Below, in pieces: positions 8,438 through 16,190 of a DNA stretch of 32,561 nucleotides (positions are counted from its first letter, which is position 1; every line of letters begins with the position of its first letter). The DNA lies in assembly GCA_947178155.1 (NCBI GenBank), contig CAMWXG010000013.1:1-32561 (forward strand), read 5' to 3'. Both the position numbers and the translations under genes were made by a program. The stretch comes from an uncultured Lachnoclostridium sp. GTDB taxonomy: Bacteria; Bacillota; Clostridia; Lachnospirales; Lachnospiraceae. Below the pieces are notes generated by a model that was not told where the DNA came from, ran no database searches, and worked only from the letters and a program-made list of their open reading frames with translations.

Positions 8438-8454
8438 TAAATTAATCAGGGATA
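8425..8454. terminator. Terminator hairpin shared by convergent genes
   Basis: TATCCCTGATTAAT and ATTAATCAGGGATA are perfect 14-base arms around a two-base loop. They overlap the stop codons of both the methyltransferase and murI. A T-rich tract follows in the minus direction, so it should end murI transcription best; read in the plus direction the tail is less T-rich. Confidence 0.7.
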
Positions 8455-9225
8455 ACTTTCCAAAAGAAACCTACAAAGTTTCAGCTCTTCATCAGTATTC
8501 CGGCTGTTTATAAAAGTTACCTTTCCTTTTTTATCTGAAATTTTTAAAAGTCCTGCATTATCAAGCCTTCTTTTCATCTCTCTTGCAGTCCCTTCTCCCC
8601 CATCAAATATAGCAACATCTTCATCAACTGCATTTTTTATGGCTGCCTTTACAAATGGATAGTGTGTACAGCCAAGCACTATTGAATCAATTTTTTCATT
8701 ATCTACAGACCAAAAAAGTTCTGTAAGATATCTATGCAAATCCTCTCCCAAAAGATTTCCACTCTCAACAAATTCCATAAGCCCAGGACATGCCAGCGGA
8801 ATTATTTCCGCCCTATCCTTATATGTATCCACAAGCCTTTTAAACTTGTCAAGCCTTAATGTCATGGGTGTCGCCATAACAATTATACGTGAACCTTCTT
8901 TATGAAGCACAGCTGGCTTTATCGCAGGTTCTATGCCGACAAGTGGAAGTTCAGGATACATACGCCTTAAATCTGCAACTGCCGCGCTTGTTGCAGTATT
9001 ACATGCTACGGCTATTGCCTTTGCGCCTTTGTTAAGCAGCATTTCAATATTTCTAAAAGTCAGTTCTCTGACATGTGCAAGTGGTTTAGTACCATAAGGT
9101 GCATTAACAGAATCCCCAAAATAAAGATAATCCTCGTTTGGCATCTGTTTTAAAAGCTCCTTAAGTACACTTATACCTCCAACTCCTGAATCAAAAACAC
9201 CTATTGGACTGTTTAAAGTATTCAT
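8446..9225 (-). CDS. murI: Glutamate racemase
   Basis: Interconverts L- and D-glutamate to supply peptidoglycan synthesis in the cytoplasm. The 259 residues show the complete family pattern: GVFDSGVGG at 9-17 with D12-S13, YFGDSVNAPYG at 35-45, the first catalytic cysteine C75 in AVACNTATSA and the second C186 in LGCTHYPF. The length is typical. The ATG at 9225 lies 6 bases after the aldolase stop, with AAGGA overlapping the end of that gene, so the two are transcribed together. No other racemase is in the window, and this should be the housekeeping enzyme. Confidence 0.96.
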   Translation of the reverse strand: MNTLNSPIGVFDSGVGGISVLKELLKQMPNEDYLYFGDSVNAPYGTKPLAHVRELTFRNIEMLLNKGAKAIAVACNTATSAAVADLRRMYPELPLVGIEPAIKPAVLHKEGSRIIVMATPMTLRLDKFKRLVDTYKDRAEIIPLACPGLMEFVESGNLLGEDLHRYLTELFWSVDNEKIDSIVLGCTHYPFVKAAIKNAVDEDVAIFDGGEGTAREMKRRLDNAGLLKISDKKGKVTFINSRNTDEELKLCRFLLESYP

Positions 9226-9231
9226 TAAAAA

Positions 9232-10206
9232 TCAATCCTTATCAATAATTTCTTTATAAAATCCTGAATAATCCCTTCGTCCTTCTTTCATAGCAGCAAT
9301 AGCAGCTCTGGGATGCTGATTCAAATGTCCAGTAAGCATATATGGTATATCAAATCCCCATTCTAAGCCTTCATTTCTTAATGGTACAATGTTGCTTTCT
9401 ACAAATTTTATTACAGGATACAATTTATACTTTGGATTCTTAAGAAATCCAATCAGGAGCTCCATAGCACAGTTACCTGCACCTCGCCCCATGCCGCCCA
9501 TTGTAGCATCAAGATAAGACACTCCTTGAGTGCATGACTCTATTGTATTCGCAAATGCAAGCTGCTGATTATTATGAGCATGTATACCTATAAACTTATT
9601 ATATTTCTCTCCAACCTCCATGTACTGTTCTGAAATTCTTCTAATCTGTTCTGGAAATATAGAACCATAGCTGTCTACAATGTAAATTCCATCAACCGGA
9701 CTTTTGCCAAGCATCTCAAGCGCTGCTGCAATATCTGATTCTTTTGCATTTGATATAGCCATAATATTACATGTAGTTTCATATCCCTTCTTATAAGCAT
9801 CATCTATCATATCAAGAGCCATCGGCATAGTATTAACATATGTTGCAATTCTAATAAGGTCAACAGGACTTTCACTTTTTTCATGTATATCTTCTTTATA
9901 ATCGCACCTGCCTACATCTGCCATAATACAGAGCTTAAGATTAGTATTATTATCACCTACTATTTCACGTATTGCATCATCTGATGAAAATTTCCATTTA
10001 CCGAACTTGTCCTCATCAAACATCTCCTTGTCAGCGCGGTAGCCAAATTCCATATAATCAATGCCTGCTTTTACATTTGCTTTATATAAATTCTTCACAA
10101 AATCATCTGAAAAATAAAAATCATTTACAAGTCCTCCATCCCGTACTGTTGCATCAACTACCTTTATATCAGGACGAAATGTCAATAAATCACCTTTTTG
10201 TGCCAC
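9232..10206 (-). CDS. DRE-TIM metallolyase / HMGL-like aldolase-domain protein
   Basis: A 324-residue TIM-barrel protein of the HMG-CoA lyase/4-hydroxy-2-oxovalerate aldolase superfamily. The start of the barrel has VDATVRDGG (residues 17-25), the divalent-metal and catalytic motif, and the metal-binding histidines appear in GIHAHNN (H209, H211). The C-terminal glycine-rich GGMGRGAGN lies in the loop that shapes the active site. It lacks the leucine-sensing regulatory domain of isopropylmalate synthases. Translation starts at a GTG at 10206, set by GGAGG 8 bases upstream. It forms a two-gene unit with murI. The closest described activity class is DmpG-type aldolase, but no aldehyde dehydrogenase partner is nearby, so the reaction is unknown. 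Similar proteins are sometimes mislabelled as nucleoid-structuring proteins. Confidence 0.85.
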   Translation of the reverse strand: MAQKGDLLTFRPDIKVVDATVRDGGLVNDFYFSDDFVKNLYKANVKAGIDYMEFGYRADKEMFDEDKFGKWKFSSDDAIREIVGDNNTNLKLCIMADVGRCDYKEDIHEKSESPVDLIRIATYVNTMPMALDMIDDAYKKGYETTCNIMAISNAKESDIAAALEMLGKSPVDGIYIVDSYGSIFPEQIRRISEQYMEVGEKYNKFIGIHAHNNQQLAFANTIESCTQGVSYLDATMGGMGRGAGNCAMELLIGFLKNPKYKLYPVIKFVESNIVPLRNEGLEWGFDIPYMLTGHLNQHPRAAIAAMKEGRRDYSGFYKEIIDKD

Positions 10207-10268
10207 TCTGCTACCTCCTTTAAATATGCCTCAATGTGTAAAAAAATAATCAATATTCTGATTATATC

Positions 10269-10296
10269 AAAAAAGAGGCTCTTTTACAAGCCTCTT
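10269..10296 (-). terminator. Intrinsic terminator of the short flagellin gene
   Basis: On the minus strand AAGAGGCT and AGCCTCTT (8-base arms, 8-base loop) are followed by TTTTTT. It lies about 105 bases after the flagellin stop and stops transcription before the aldolase gene. Confidence 0.85.
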
Positions 10297-10302
10297 AAAC
10301 AT

Positions 10303-10334
10303 GCTTTAACCGCAACAGCAAGACCGGCTAAAGC
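10303..10334 (-). other. Second hairpin in the 3' untranslated region of the short flagellin
   Basis: GCTTTAACCG and CGGCTAAAGC (plus-strand reading) pair over ten positions with one mismatch and a 12-base loop. No T-run adjoins it. It may stabilise the message or bind a regulator; its role is unknown. Confidence 0.4.
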
Positions 10335-10402
10335 TCTTTCTTATGTAAATTATTGTCAATTACTATTTAACCTGTAGATTAAACAGCATCCATTGCTCAA
10401 TA

Positions 10403-11164
10403 TCACATTCCCAACATTCTTGAAATCATATTTTCTTTTTCTTGTACCTGTTGGTTAAATACAAAATATTGATACTGCTTCATTACTTCATCTTTCTTTT
10501 TATTGCTTACATAATCCTGAATATCAACGTCTGAAAGATTGCTGTAAGAAGAAGTCAAATTTTCTGATGAAAGATTGCTTACACCTATGCTGTAACTTAG
10601 TGCACTGCTCTGTGCTCCGAGTGATGCCCTTGCATCGCTTACTTTCGCAATAGCATCATCAAGCTTGGAAATATCAAATTTGCCAGTTACATCATAATCT
10701 GCAATACCAAGCGCCTCAAGAGTAGCATTAGTCGTATGAATAGAAAGTCCACCTCCCTGAGGATTAAGTGCAAGATGTAAATCTGCAAGGCTTCCATCAA
10801 GAAGATTCTTAGTGTTGAACTGCGTATTCTTAGCAATATCAGTAATATGCTCCTTGAGCTGGTCAATCTCCTTCTGTATTATCTTTCTGTCATCATCAGA
10901 ATATATAGCAGAGCTTGAAGCCTGAATACTAAGTTCTCTCATACGCTGTAAGCTATCTGAAATACCTGACAGAGCACCATCTGCTGTCGCAATAAGGTCT
11001 TGTCCTGTTTCACCATTTCTAGATCCTTGATTGTATCCGTTTATCTGTGCCAACTGCTCCTGCGCAATGACTGAACCTGCAGGATCGTCAGTAACTCTCT
11101 TTGTCAGGGACGCATCATATGAATTGTACGCATTACTACTTATCCCACTAATAGACATACTCAT
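10403..11164 (-). CDS. Short flagellin-like protein
   Basis: A 253-residue flagellin made only of the conserved terminal (D0/D1) helices. The N-terminal part carries DDPAGSVIAQ, ATADGALSGI and LQRMRELSIQ, the last matching the D1 segment recognised by TLR5 in other flagellins. The C-terminal part keeps VSDARASLGAQ, then diverges: it ends in ENMISRMLGM instead of the usual AQANQxPQxVLxLL-type tail. The frame is open to 11293, but the upstream 43 codons lie in a structured RNA and lack a ribosome site; GAGGTG six bases before the ATG at 11164 fixes the start. It is remote from the main flagellin operon, has its own terminator and an elaborate leader. It may be a minor or specialised filament subunit. 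Confidence 0.88.
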   Translation of the reverse strand: MSMSISGISSNAYNSYDASLTKRVTDDPAGSVIAQEQLAQINGYNQGSRNGETGQDLIATADGALSGISDSLQRMRELSIQASSSAIYSDDDRKIIQKEIDQLKEHITDIAKNTQFNTKNLLDGSLADLHLALNPQGGGLSIHTTNATLEALGIADYDVTGKFDISKLDDAIAKVSDARASLGAQSSALSYSIGVSNLSSENLTSSYSNLSDVDIQDYVSNKKKDEVMKQYQYFVFNQQVQEKENMISRMLGM

Positions 11165-11184
11165 AATAATCACCTCTCTTCCAA

Positions 11185-11386
11185 GCAATACCCAAAATGC
11201 CGGTTCCTGAATTTTGAGTCCTAGCATAAAGCCAGGTGGGCAACCGCACTTGCAACTCTGCCTTCCACTCTGACGGAGGCTTGACATCATCACAAAAATG
11301 TAGGAATCCCTTTTTTAAATTGTAGGTTCAAAATATCAGGAGTATCGAACACCCCAGGCATAGATTTTTTAATCTTTTATATCCTG
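11185..11386 (-). ncRNA. Structured RNA in the flagellin leader, possibly 6S RNA (SsrS-like)
   Basis: This region is clearly richer in GC than its surroundings and folds as one long rod on the minus strand. The closing stem pairs AUGCC (11357-11361) with GGCAU (11197-11201) and CUGAUAUUUUGA (11328-11339) with UCAAAAUUCAG (11207-11217). A large, weakly paired middle follows, then an apical stem AAGCC/GGCUU (11229-11233 with 11278-11282) enclosing a GUGG-type hairpin. Closing stem, open central bubble and apical stem are the architecture of 6S RNA, which binds RNA polymerase. Strings such as GGUGUUCG, UUUUGAACC and GGUUGCCCACCU look to me like firmicute 6S, from memory only. No terminator separates it from the flagellin, so it may instead be a regulatory leader. 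Exact ends are estimates. Confidence 0.55.
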
Positions 11387-11391
11387 CTGCT

Positions 11392-11427
11392 ATAATACAG
11401 TATATACATTTTTTTAGCAAATTACAA
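11392..11427 (-). promoter_or_regulatory. Predicted promoter of the structured RNA and short flagellin
   Basis: Two overlapping sigma-A arrangements, each with a 17-base spacer: TTGTAA (11422-11427) with TATACT (11399-11404), and TTGCTA (11415-11420) with TATTAT (11392-11397). The second would start transcription near 11385. I find no convincing sigma-28 box here. Confidence 0.45.
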
Positions 11428-11486
11428 CTAAAAATTTTAAGTAATTAATTGTATTTCTGTCAAAAAGAAGAAAAATTTCACCCTTT

Positions 11487-13019
11487 CTATTCAAATCCCT
11501 CCATTGAAGTGCATTCATCAAATGCAAAATAGAACGTTGTGCCAACATTTTTTGTACTTTTTACAGATATTTCACCTTCATGTTTAAGTGCTATCTGTTT
11601 GGCTATCATAAGTCCAAGTCCTGTACCTTTTTCATTTTGTTTAAGTTTTGACTTAAAAAACTTTTCAAATATAAATGGGAGTTCTTCTTCTGATATACCT
11701 ACTCCGGTATCAGCTATGCTTATATTAAATTTCCCATGTTCACCCCATACTTTTACTGAAACAATTCCTCCCTCGTGTGAAAATTTTACAGCATTATCTA
11801 TAATAACCATAAACATTTGTCTTAATCGCACATAATCCCCAAACACCATACATGGGTTGTCCTCTGGCATTTCTAGTGTAAATTTTATATTTTTCTCCTG
11901 ACCTATCACCAATGCACTTCTGCTTATATCACCAAATACCTGTGCAAGACTTACAGGCTCTTTTTCAATCTCGAAATCAGGATTCTGCATCTTGGAAAGT
12001 ATAAATAAATCTCCAACCAGCCTTTCAATTCCCTTACATTCTGAAAGCATCTTTCCATACATATCCTCTATCATCTTTTCATCAGTAATTACTTTGTCAT
12101 TAAGTGTTTCTGCATAACCACGTATAACAGTTATCGGAGTTCTAAGCTCATGTGACACATTCGCAAAAAAATCTCTCCTTACCTGTTCCAGATTAGCACG
12201 TTCCTTTTCGGCTTTACCAAGTTTAATTGCAAGCTCATTAAGCATAATCTCAATTCTTCCAAGCTGCGTATCAGGTTTCTTTGTCCTTATTGATGCATAA
12301 TTTTCGCGTGATATACGGCTTATATCCCTGCCAATCTTAGCAATCGGTTTTGAAAGAAACTGTGAAAACCACATAGATACAATGTATGAGATAAAAAACG
12401 ATAAAACAAGACTTATAACAACTATTGATGTGCCTTTGTCTATTCCCATAGTCTGCTTGTCTATCATCGAAATCATCATAACTGCACCATTTACAGTTCT
12501 GTTTGCTTTAGAATAAACCGGTATGGCAACCCTTAAAATAACCATACCATATGCATCATCATAACTGGAATTTGATGCTACATTTCCTGTATATGCCTTT
12601 TCTATAACCTCTTTCATCTCAGGTGTAAGCCCTTCTGCCGCCTCTGCATTAGTATATTCTGCTGCGAGCGGCACTACTGCATTTTCATTGCTTACAATCC
12701 ATATATCCGTATTTTCTGCCTTCTCCAATTCATCTATGTATGTACTGTATCTTATAAACTGATTTATTTTCCCTTTGTTTTCAAATGATGACACACGTTT
12801 TGCTATAATTCTCCCCTGACTGGTCAATAAATCAGTATATGATCTGACATAATTCTCTCTGTAAAGCCTTATAAATATAATACATGTAAGAATCTCGGTA
12901 AGCATAAGCACAAATGCAAAAGATATATACATCTTAACAGTGATATCATTATTTTTAAGCCACAGCCATATTTCCTTAACACCTTTGCCTTTAATTTGCT
13001 TCCATTTTATAAACTTCAT
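11487..13019 (-). CDS. Membrane sensor histidine kinase
   Basis: A 510-residue kinase of the OmpR-partner type. Membrane segments at about 31-51 and 197-218 enclose an extracytoplasmic sensor of about 145 residues that resembles a small PAS-like/CACHE region. HAMP follows (about 219-272), then the dimerisation domain with phospho-accepting H290 in NVSHELRTP and an ATPase domain with NAVKFSH, DTGVGI and GTGLGL. It follows the response-regulator gene by 32 bases, with AAGGGA before the ATG. The pair should be one operon. The signal is unknown; an envelope cue is plausible because an exported Ig-like protein is encoded divergently upstream. Confidence 0.94.
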   Translation of the reverse strand: MKFIKWKQIKGKGVKEIWLWLKNNDITVKMYISFAFVLMLTEILTCIIFIRLYRENYVRSYTDLLTSQGRIIAKRVSSFENKGKINQFIRYSTYIDELEKAENTDIWIVSNENAVVPLAAEYTNAEAAEGLTPEMKEVIEKAYTGNVASNSSYDDAYGMVILRVAIPVYSKANRTVNGAVMMISMIDKQTMGIDKGTSIVVISLVLSFFISYIVSMWFSQFLSKPIAKIGRDISRISRENYASIRTKKPDTQLGRIEIMLNELAIKLGKAEKERANLEQVRRDFFANVSHELRTPITVIRGYAETLNDKVITDEKMIEDMYGKMLSECKGIERLVGDLFILSKMQNPDFEIEKEPVSLAQVFGDISRSALVIGQEKNIKFTLEMPEDNPCMVFGDYVRLRQMFMVIIDNAVKFSHEGGIVSVKVWGEHGKFNISIADTGVGISEEELPFIFEKFFKSKLKQNEKGTGLGLMIAKQIALKHEGEISVKSTKNVGTTFYFAFDECTSMEGFE

Positions 13020-13051
13020 GCCAGTTCCCTTCTCACATTATATTTGTTACA

Positions 13052-13753
13052 TCATAAGTCATTTTCATTTATTTCAAACTTATAACCTACACCCCATATA
13101 GTCTTTATGTTCCATGATGGGTGCTCTATCTTGTCAATCTTGGCACGCAGCCTTTTAATATGAGAATCAACTGTCCTGCTGTCACCATAATAATCATATC
13201 CCCAAAGACTGTCTAAAAGATTATCTCTTGTAAACACTTTATTAGGATTGCTTGCAAGCGTCCACATAGTTTCTATCTCTTTCTTCGTAAGCGCTACCTT
13301 CTCTCCCCCTATTGTAAATGAATATTCCTCAAGATTAACAACCATATTTCCAACTCTTAAAACAGTATCCGAATTTTCTGATACTTCTGTCGCATTAAAG
13401 CGTCTAAGCACAGCACGCAGTCTTGCCATAACTTCACTTGGACTAAAGGGTTTTACTATATAATCATCTGCCCCTATATCAAGTCCCATTATCTTATCAT
13501 AATCCTCTCCACGTGCGGTAATAAGTATTATAGGTACGCTTGACTTTCTTCTTATATCTCTGCATACCTCATATCCATCTTTACTTGGCATCATAATATC
13601 AAGCAGCATCGCGGCAGGATTATATTCATTATACATACGCTCCGCTTCTATACCATCTTTAGCAACTATAGGCTCATAACCTTCCTTCTTTACATAGACT
13701 GATAAAATATCTGTAATATCAGGATTATCATCTGCTATCAAAATATATTGCAT
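13052..13753 (-). CDS. OmpR/PhoB-family response regulator
   Basis: A 233-residue regulator. The receiver domain has the acidic pocket D8-D9, phospho-acceptor D52 in LLDIMMP, the switch T in ILITARG and the lysine in IVKPFSP. The C-terminal winged helix (about 130-230) has the recognition region GDSRTVDSHIKRLRAKI and ends in TIWGVGYKFE, close to PhoB/VanR-like regulators. The AGAGGTG site precedes the ATG at 13753. It is the first gene of the two-component operon, divergent from the Ig-like gene at 13948; the shared 194-base control region is a natural place for it to bind. Confidence 0.95.
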   Translation of the reverse strand: MQYILIADDNPDITDILSVYVKKEGYEPIVAKDGIEAERMYNEYNPAAMLLDIMMPSKDGYEVCRDIRRKSSVPIILITARGEDYDKIMGLDIGADDYIVKPFSPSEVMARLRAVLRRFNATEVSENSDTVLRVGNMVVNLEEYSFTIGGEKVALTKKEIETMWTLASNPNKVFTRDNLLDSLWGYDYYGDSRTVDSHIKRLRAKIDKIEHPSWNIKTIWGVGYKFEINENDL

Positions 13754-13947
13754 ATCGCACCTCTTTCTTCTACATACTATACATGTAATTTAAATTCAAT
13801 ACTTATTTTGACACAAAATTGTGAAATGAATGTGGCAAAAAAATAATTTCTGTGACAACATTCTGACATTTATATTTATTACCATATGTACATTGAATGA
13901 GTTACATATATGTTTTTTATAAAACAACTATATAAGGAGGAAACACG

Positions 13948-14640
13948 ATGCGTAAAATTATGCATAGCTGCATGCTAATTGCATTTATTGCTATTATGCT
14001 GATTCCAAGCAGAAAAGCTTTTGCGTCATCTGATGTCTTTTTGAGCAGAATTTCATCAAACCGCATTATTAGACGGGCTGATGATTCGAGCCCATATCTA
14101 AAGAAAGATGGTACATCTATTCTTATTGATACCAGTGATATTTTTACTGTGTATAACGTACCTTCCGACAGTAAAATATCCTACAAAAGCTCAGACGAAT
14201 CTGTACTTACAGTAAAAGCAGGCGAAGAAGTCAATACCTGTGAATATACAGGAATTGCCACTGGTACTGCTACTATTACAGTTAAGATAAGTGAACCCGT
14301 GTTTTTATTTGTAAGCAATACAACTACTCTTAAATTCACTGTAGATGTTACTCCAAAGGCAGTAAGTGTAAGTTTTAAAACGAAAAAGGTAAAAATGGAG
14401 GTAGGAGAAAGCAGACATCTCCGTTATACCATTCGACCAAGTATATCTGCCGAAGTTCCTGTATTTGAAAGCTCTGATAAAAATATAGTAACAGTATCTT
14501 CCAAAGGTAAAGTGTCTGCTATAGCCAAAGGAACTGCATACATAACAGCCCGCATATCCAATGGAAATTCAGATAAAATAAAAGTTATTGTATCTGAGCA
14601 GACAGCAAAGATTGAAGCTCCGTTAAAAAATGGACGTTAA
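13948..14640 (+). CDS. Secreted Ig-like (Big_2) domain protein
   Basis: A 230-residue exported protein of unknown function. Residues 1-27 form a Sec signal peptide (basic start, hydrophobic core, AFA-S cleavage region). About residues 48-130 look like a first Ig-like fold (YKSSDESVLTV, GTATITVKI) and about 133-217 a clear bacterial Ig-like group 2 domain with KKVKMEVGES, FESSDKNIVTV, GKVSAIAKGTAYITA. No sortase signal, lipobox or membrane anchor is visible, so it may be secreted or wall-associated. AAGGAGG lies eight bases before the ATG. A bidirectional terminator follows. It is divergent from the two-component operon and may be its target, which is inference. A weak promoter (TTGAAT 13893-13898, TATAAA 13918-13923) lies upstream, with a spacer that is longer than ideal. 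Confidence 0.85.
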   Translation: MRKIMHSCMLIAFIAIMLIPSRKAFASSDVFLSRISSNRIIRRADDSSPYLKKDGTSILIDTSDIFTVYNVPSDSKISYKSSDESVLTVKAGEEVNTCEYTGIATGTATITVKISEPVFLFVSNTTTLKFTVDVTPKAVSVSFKTKKVKMEVGESRHLRYTIRPSISAEVPVFESSDKNIVTVSSKGKVSAIAKGTAYITARISNGNSDKIKVIVSEQTAKIEAPLKNGR

Positions 14641-14649
14641 ACAAAAAAG

Positions 14650-14700
14650 ACCATACAGATAGTATTTTATAAATATTATCTGCATGGTTTTAATTTTTAT
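14650..14700. terminator. Bidirectional terminator between Ig-like gene and rfbD
   Basis: ACCATACAGATA (14650-14661) pairs with TATCTGCATGGT (14677-14688) with one mismatch. TTTTAATTTTT follows on the plus strand, and an AAAAAA run precedes it, giving a T-run on the minus strand. It therefore serves both convergent genes. Confidence 0.85.
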
Positions 14701-14715
14701 AACATCTTTTTTATC

Positions 14716-15558
14716 TTATAGAGAATTTATATACACCTCAAGTGCATCTTCCCAGTTTTTCATACGATATTCTCCCATAGAATTGAGCTTCGCATTTTCC
14801 AGTACGGAATATTTAGGTCTTTTAGCAACTGCTTTAGTATACTCCTCTGTAGTCACAGGAATAATCTCTGTAGTTTTACCTGCAAATTTCATTATCTTTT
14901 TTGCAAATTCATACCAGCTTGTCTGCCCTTCACAGGTTCCATGATATATACCATATTTACCTGATGGTATAATATGAAGTATCATTTCTGCAAGCTCATC
15001 AGATGATGTTGGAGTACCAAACTGGTCTGAAACAACTGTTATTTTGTCATTACTCTCAGCAAGTCTTAACATTGTTTTTACAAAATTATTGCCTTCACCA
15101 TACAACCATGCTGTACGTACTATAAAATACCTGCTGCAGTACTTTATTACATTTTCCTCACCCATAAGCTTTGTCCTGCCATATACGCTCTGTGGATTTA
15201 CCTTATCTTCTTCAACATAAGCCTTGTCAGTATCTCCATCAAATACATAATCTGTTGATACATGTACCATAACAGCCCCTATGCTCTCTGCCGCCCTGGC
15301 AAGATTAGCAGGTCCCTCTGCATTTATCCTGACAGCATTGTCATAATCTGTTTCACACTTATCTACAGCTGTATGTGCGGCGCAGTTAATAATAATATCA
15401 GGAACATGTTCTTTTACAAAGGCATCAACTTGTTTTTCATCGCATATATTAAGTGTAGTCGAATTTGTGCTGATAATCTCTGCATCTGTATATTTAAGTA
15501 ACTTGTTAAGAGAACGTCCAAGCTGACCATTGCCTCCTGTTATAAGTATCTTTTTCAT
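14716..15558 (-). CDS. rfbD: dTDP-4-dehydrorhamnose reductase
   Basis: Last step of dTDP-L-rhamnose synthesis: NAD(P)H-dependent reduction of dTDP-4-keto-L-rhamnose in the cytoplasm. The 280-residue Rossmann protein has the nucleotide loop ITGGNGQLGRSL (6-17), INCAAHTAVDKCE, the serine/threonine segment STDYVFDG (101-108) and catalytic Y126 and K130 in YGRTK. I start at the ATG at 15558 because the upstream in-frame ATG at 15570 overlaps the GGAGGT ribosome site itself. It follows rfbC directly (12 bases from the rfbC stop to this ATG). The rhamnose-1-phosphate thymidylyltransferase (RfbA) and dehydratase (RfbB) are not in the window and must lie elsewhere. Confidence 0.94.
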   Translation of the reverse strand: MKKILITGGNGQLGRSLNKLLKYTDAEIISTNSTTLNICDEKQVDAFVKEHVPDIIINCAAHTAVDKCETDYDNAVRINAEGPANLARAAESIGAVMVHVSTDYVFDGDTDKAYVEEDKVNPQSVYGRTKLMGEENVIKYCSRYFIVRTAWLYGEGNNFVKTMLRLAESNDKITVVSDQFGTPTSSDELAEMILHIIPSGKYGIYHGTCEGQTSWYEFAKKIMKFAGKTTEIIPVTTEEYTKAVAKRPKYSVLENAKLNSMGEYRMKNWEDALEVYINSL

Positions 15559-15570
15559 ATCCACCTCCAT

Positions 15571-16134
15571 TTAATAATCTAAATAAATTTCATCTGAAAA
15601 ATTAGGGTGTTTTCCATCTTTTTCAGATATATTAAGTGTTTCACCTTCCGGAATAGGCCATTTCACATTCAATACTTTATCATTCCACATTATACCAGCT
15701 TCAGATGATGGATCATAAAAATCAGTGCACTTATATGAAAATTCAGCAATGTCAGACAAAACATAAAAACCATGTGCAAACCCTTCCGGCACATACAACA
15801 TGTTTCGTTTCTCACCACTTAATACTACACCATACCATTTCCCATATGTCTTTGAATTTTTACGGATATCTACAGCAACATCATATACCTCACCACTTAA
15901 AACGCGTACCAGCTTTCCTTGTGTATGCTCTTTCTGGTAGTGAAGTCCCCTTAGCACACCTTTGACAGAACAGGATTGATTATCCTGAACAAAAACCATG
16001 TCAAGTCCTGCTGCCTTAAAGTCCTCATAATTATATGTTTCCATAAAATATCCCCGCATATCACCTCTTACTTCTGGCTGAATAAGATACAGCCCCTCAA
16101 TTTCCCCGCATTTTTCAAACACAAAATTTCCCAT
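15571..16134 (-). CDS. rfbC: dTDP-4-dehydrorhamnose 3,5-epimerase
   Basis: Epimerises C3 and C5 of dTDP-4-keto-6-deoxyglucose. The 187-residue cupin shows the family pattern: RGDMRGYFMETYN, GVLRGLHYQ with catalytic base H65, the strand SGEVYDVAVDIRKNSKTYG and YVPEGFAHGFYVLSD. Length is normal. GAGGAG upstream fixes the ATG at 16134. It forms a two-gene unit with rfbD, feeding rhamnose into a cell-wall polysaccharide or a glycan that could decorate flagella; the latter is speculation. Confidence 0.94.
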   Translation of the reverse strand: MGNFVFEKCGEIEGLYLIQPEVRGDMRGYFMETYNYEDFKAAGLDMVFVQDNQSCSVKGVLRGLHYQKEHTQGKLVRVLSGEVYDVAVDIRKNSKTYGKWYGVVLSGEKRNMLYVPEGFAHGFYVLSDIAEFSYKCTDFYDPSSEAGIMWNDKVLNVKWPIPEGETLNISEKDGKHPNFSDEIYLDY

Positions 16135-16190
16135 CAGCTTTAATCTCCTCGTAATTTGTATCCATTTATTATATAAGATACATCATACCA

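Noticed and set aside
11165-11293. N-terminal extension of the short flagellin, with a Cys-rich start
   Set aside because: It lies in the structured RNA and precedes a strong GAGGTG site at the true flagellin start; flagellins begin close to this ATG.
11345-11360. TTCGATAC as a sigma-28 -10 box for the short flagellin
   Set aside because: The matching TAAA-type -35 at the right spacing is poor and the string is part of the RNA stem-loop; the sigma-A boxes upstream fit better.
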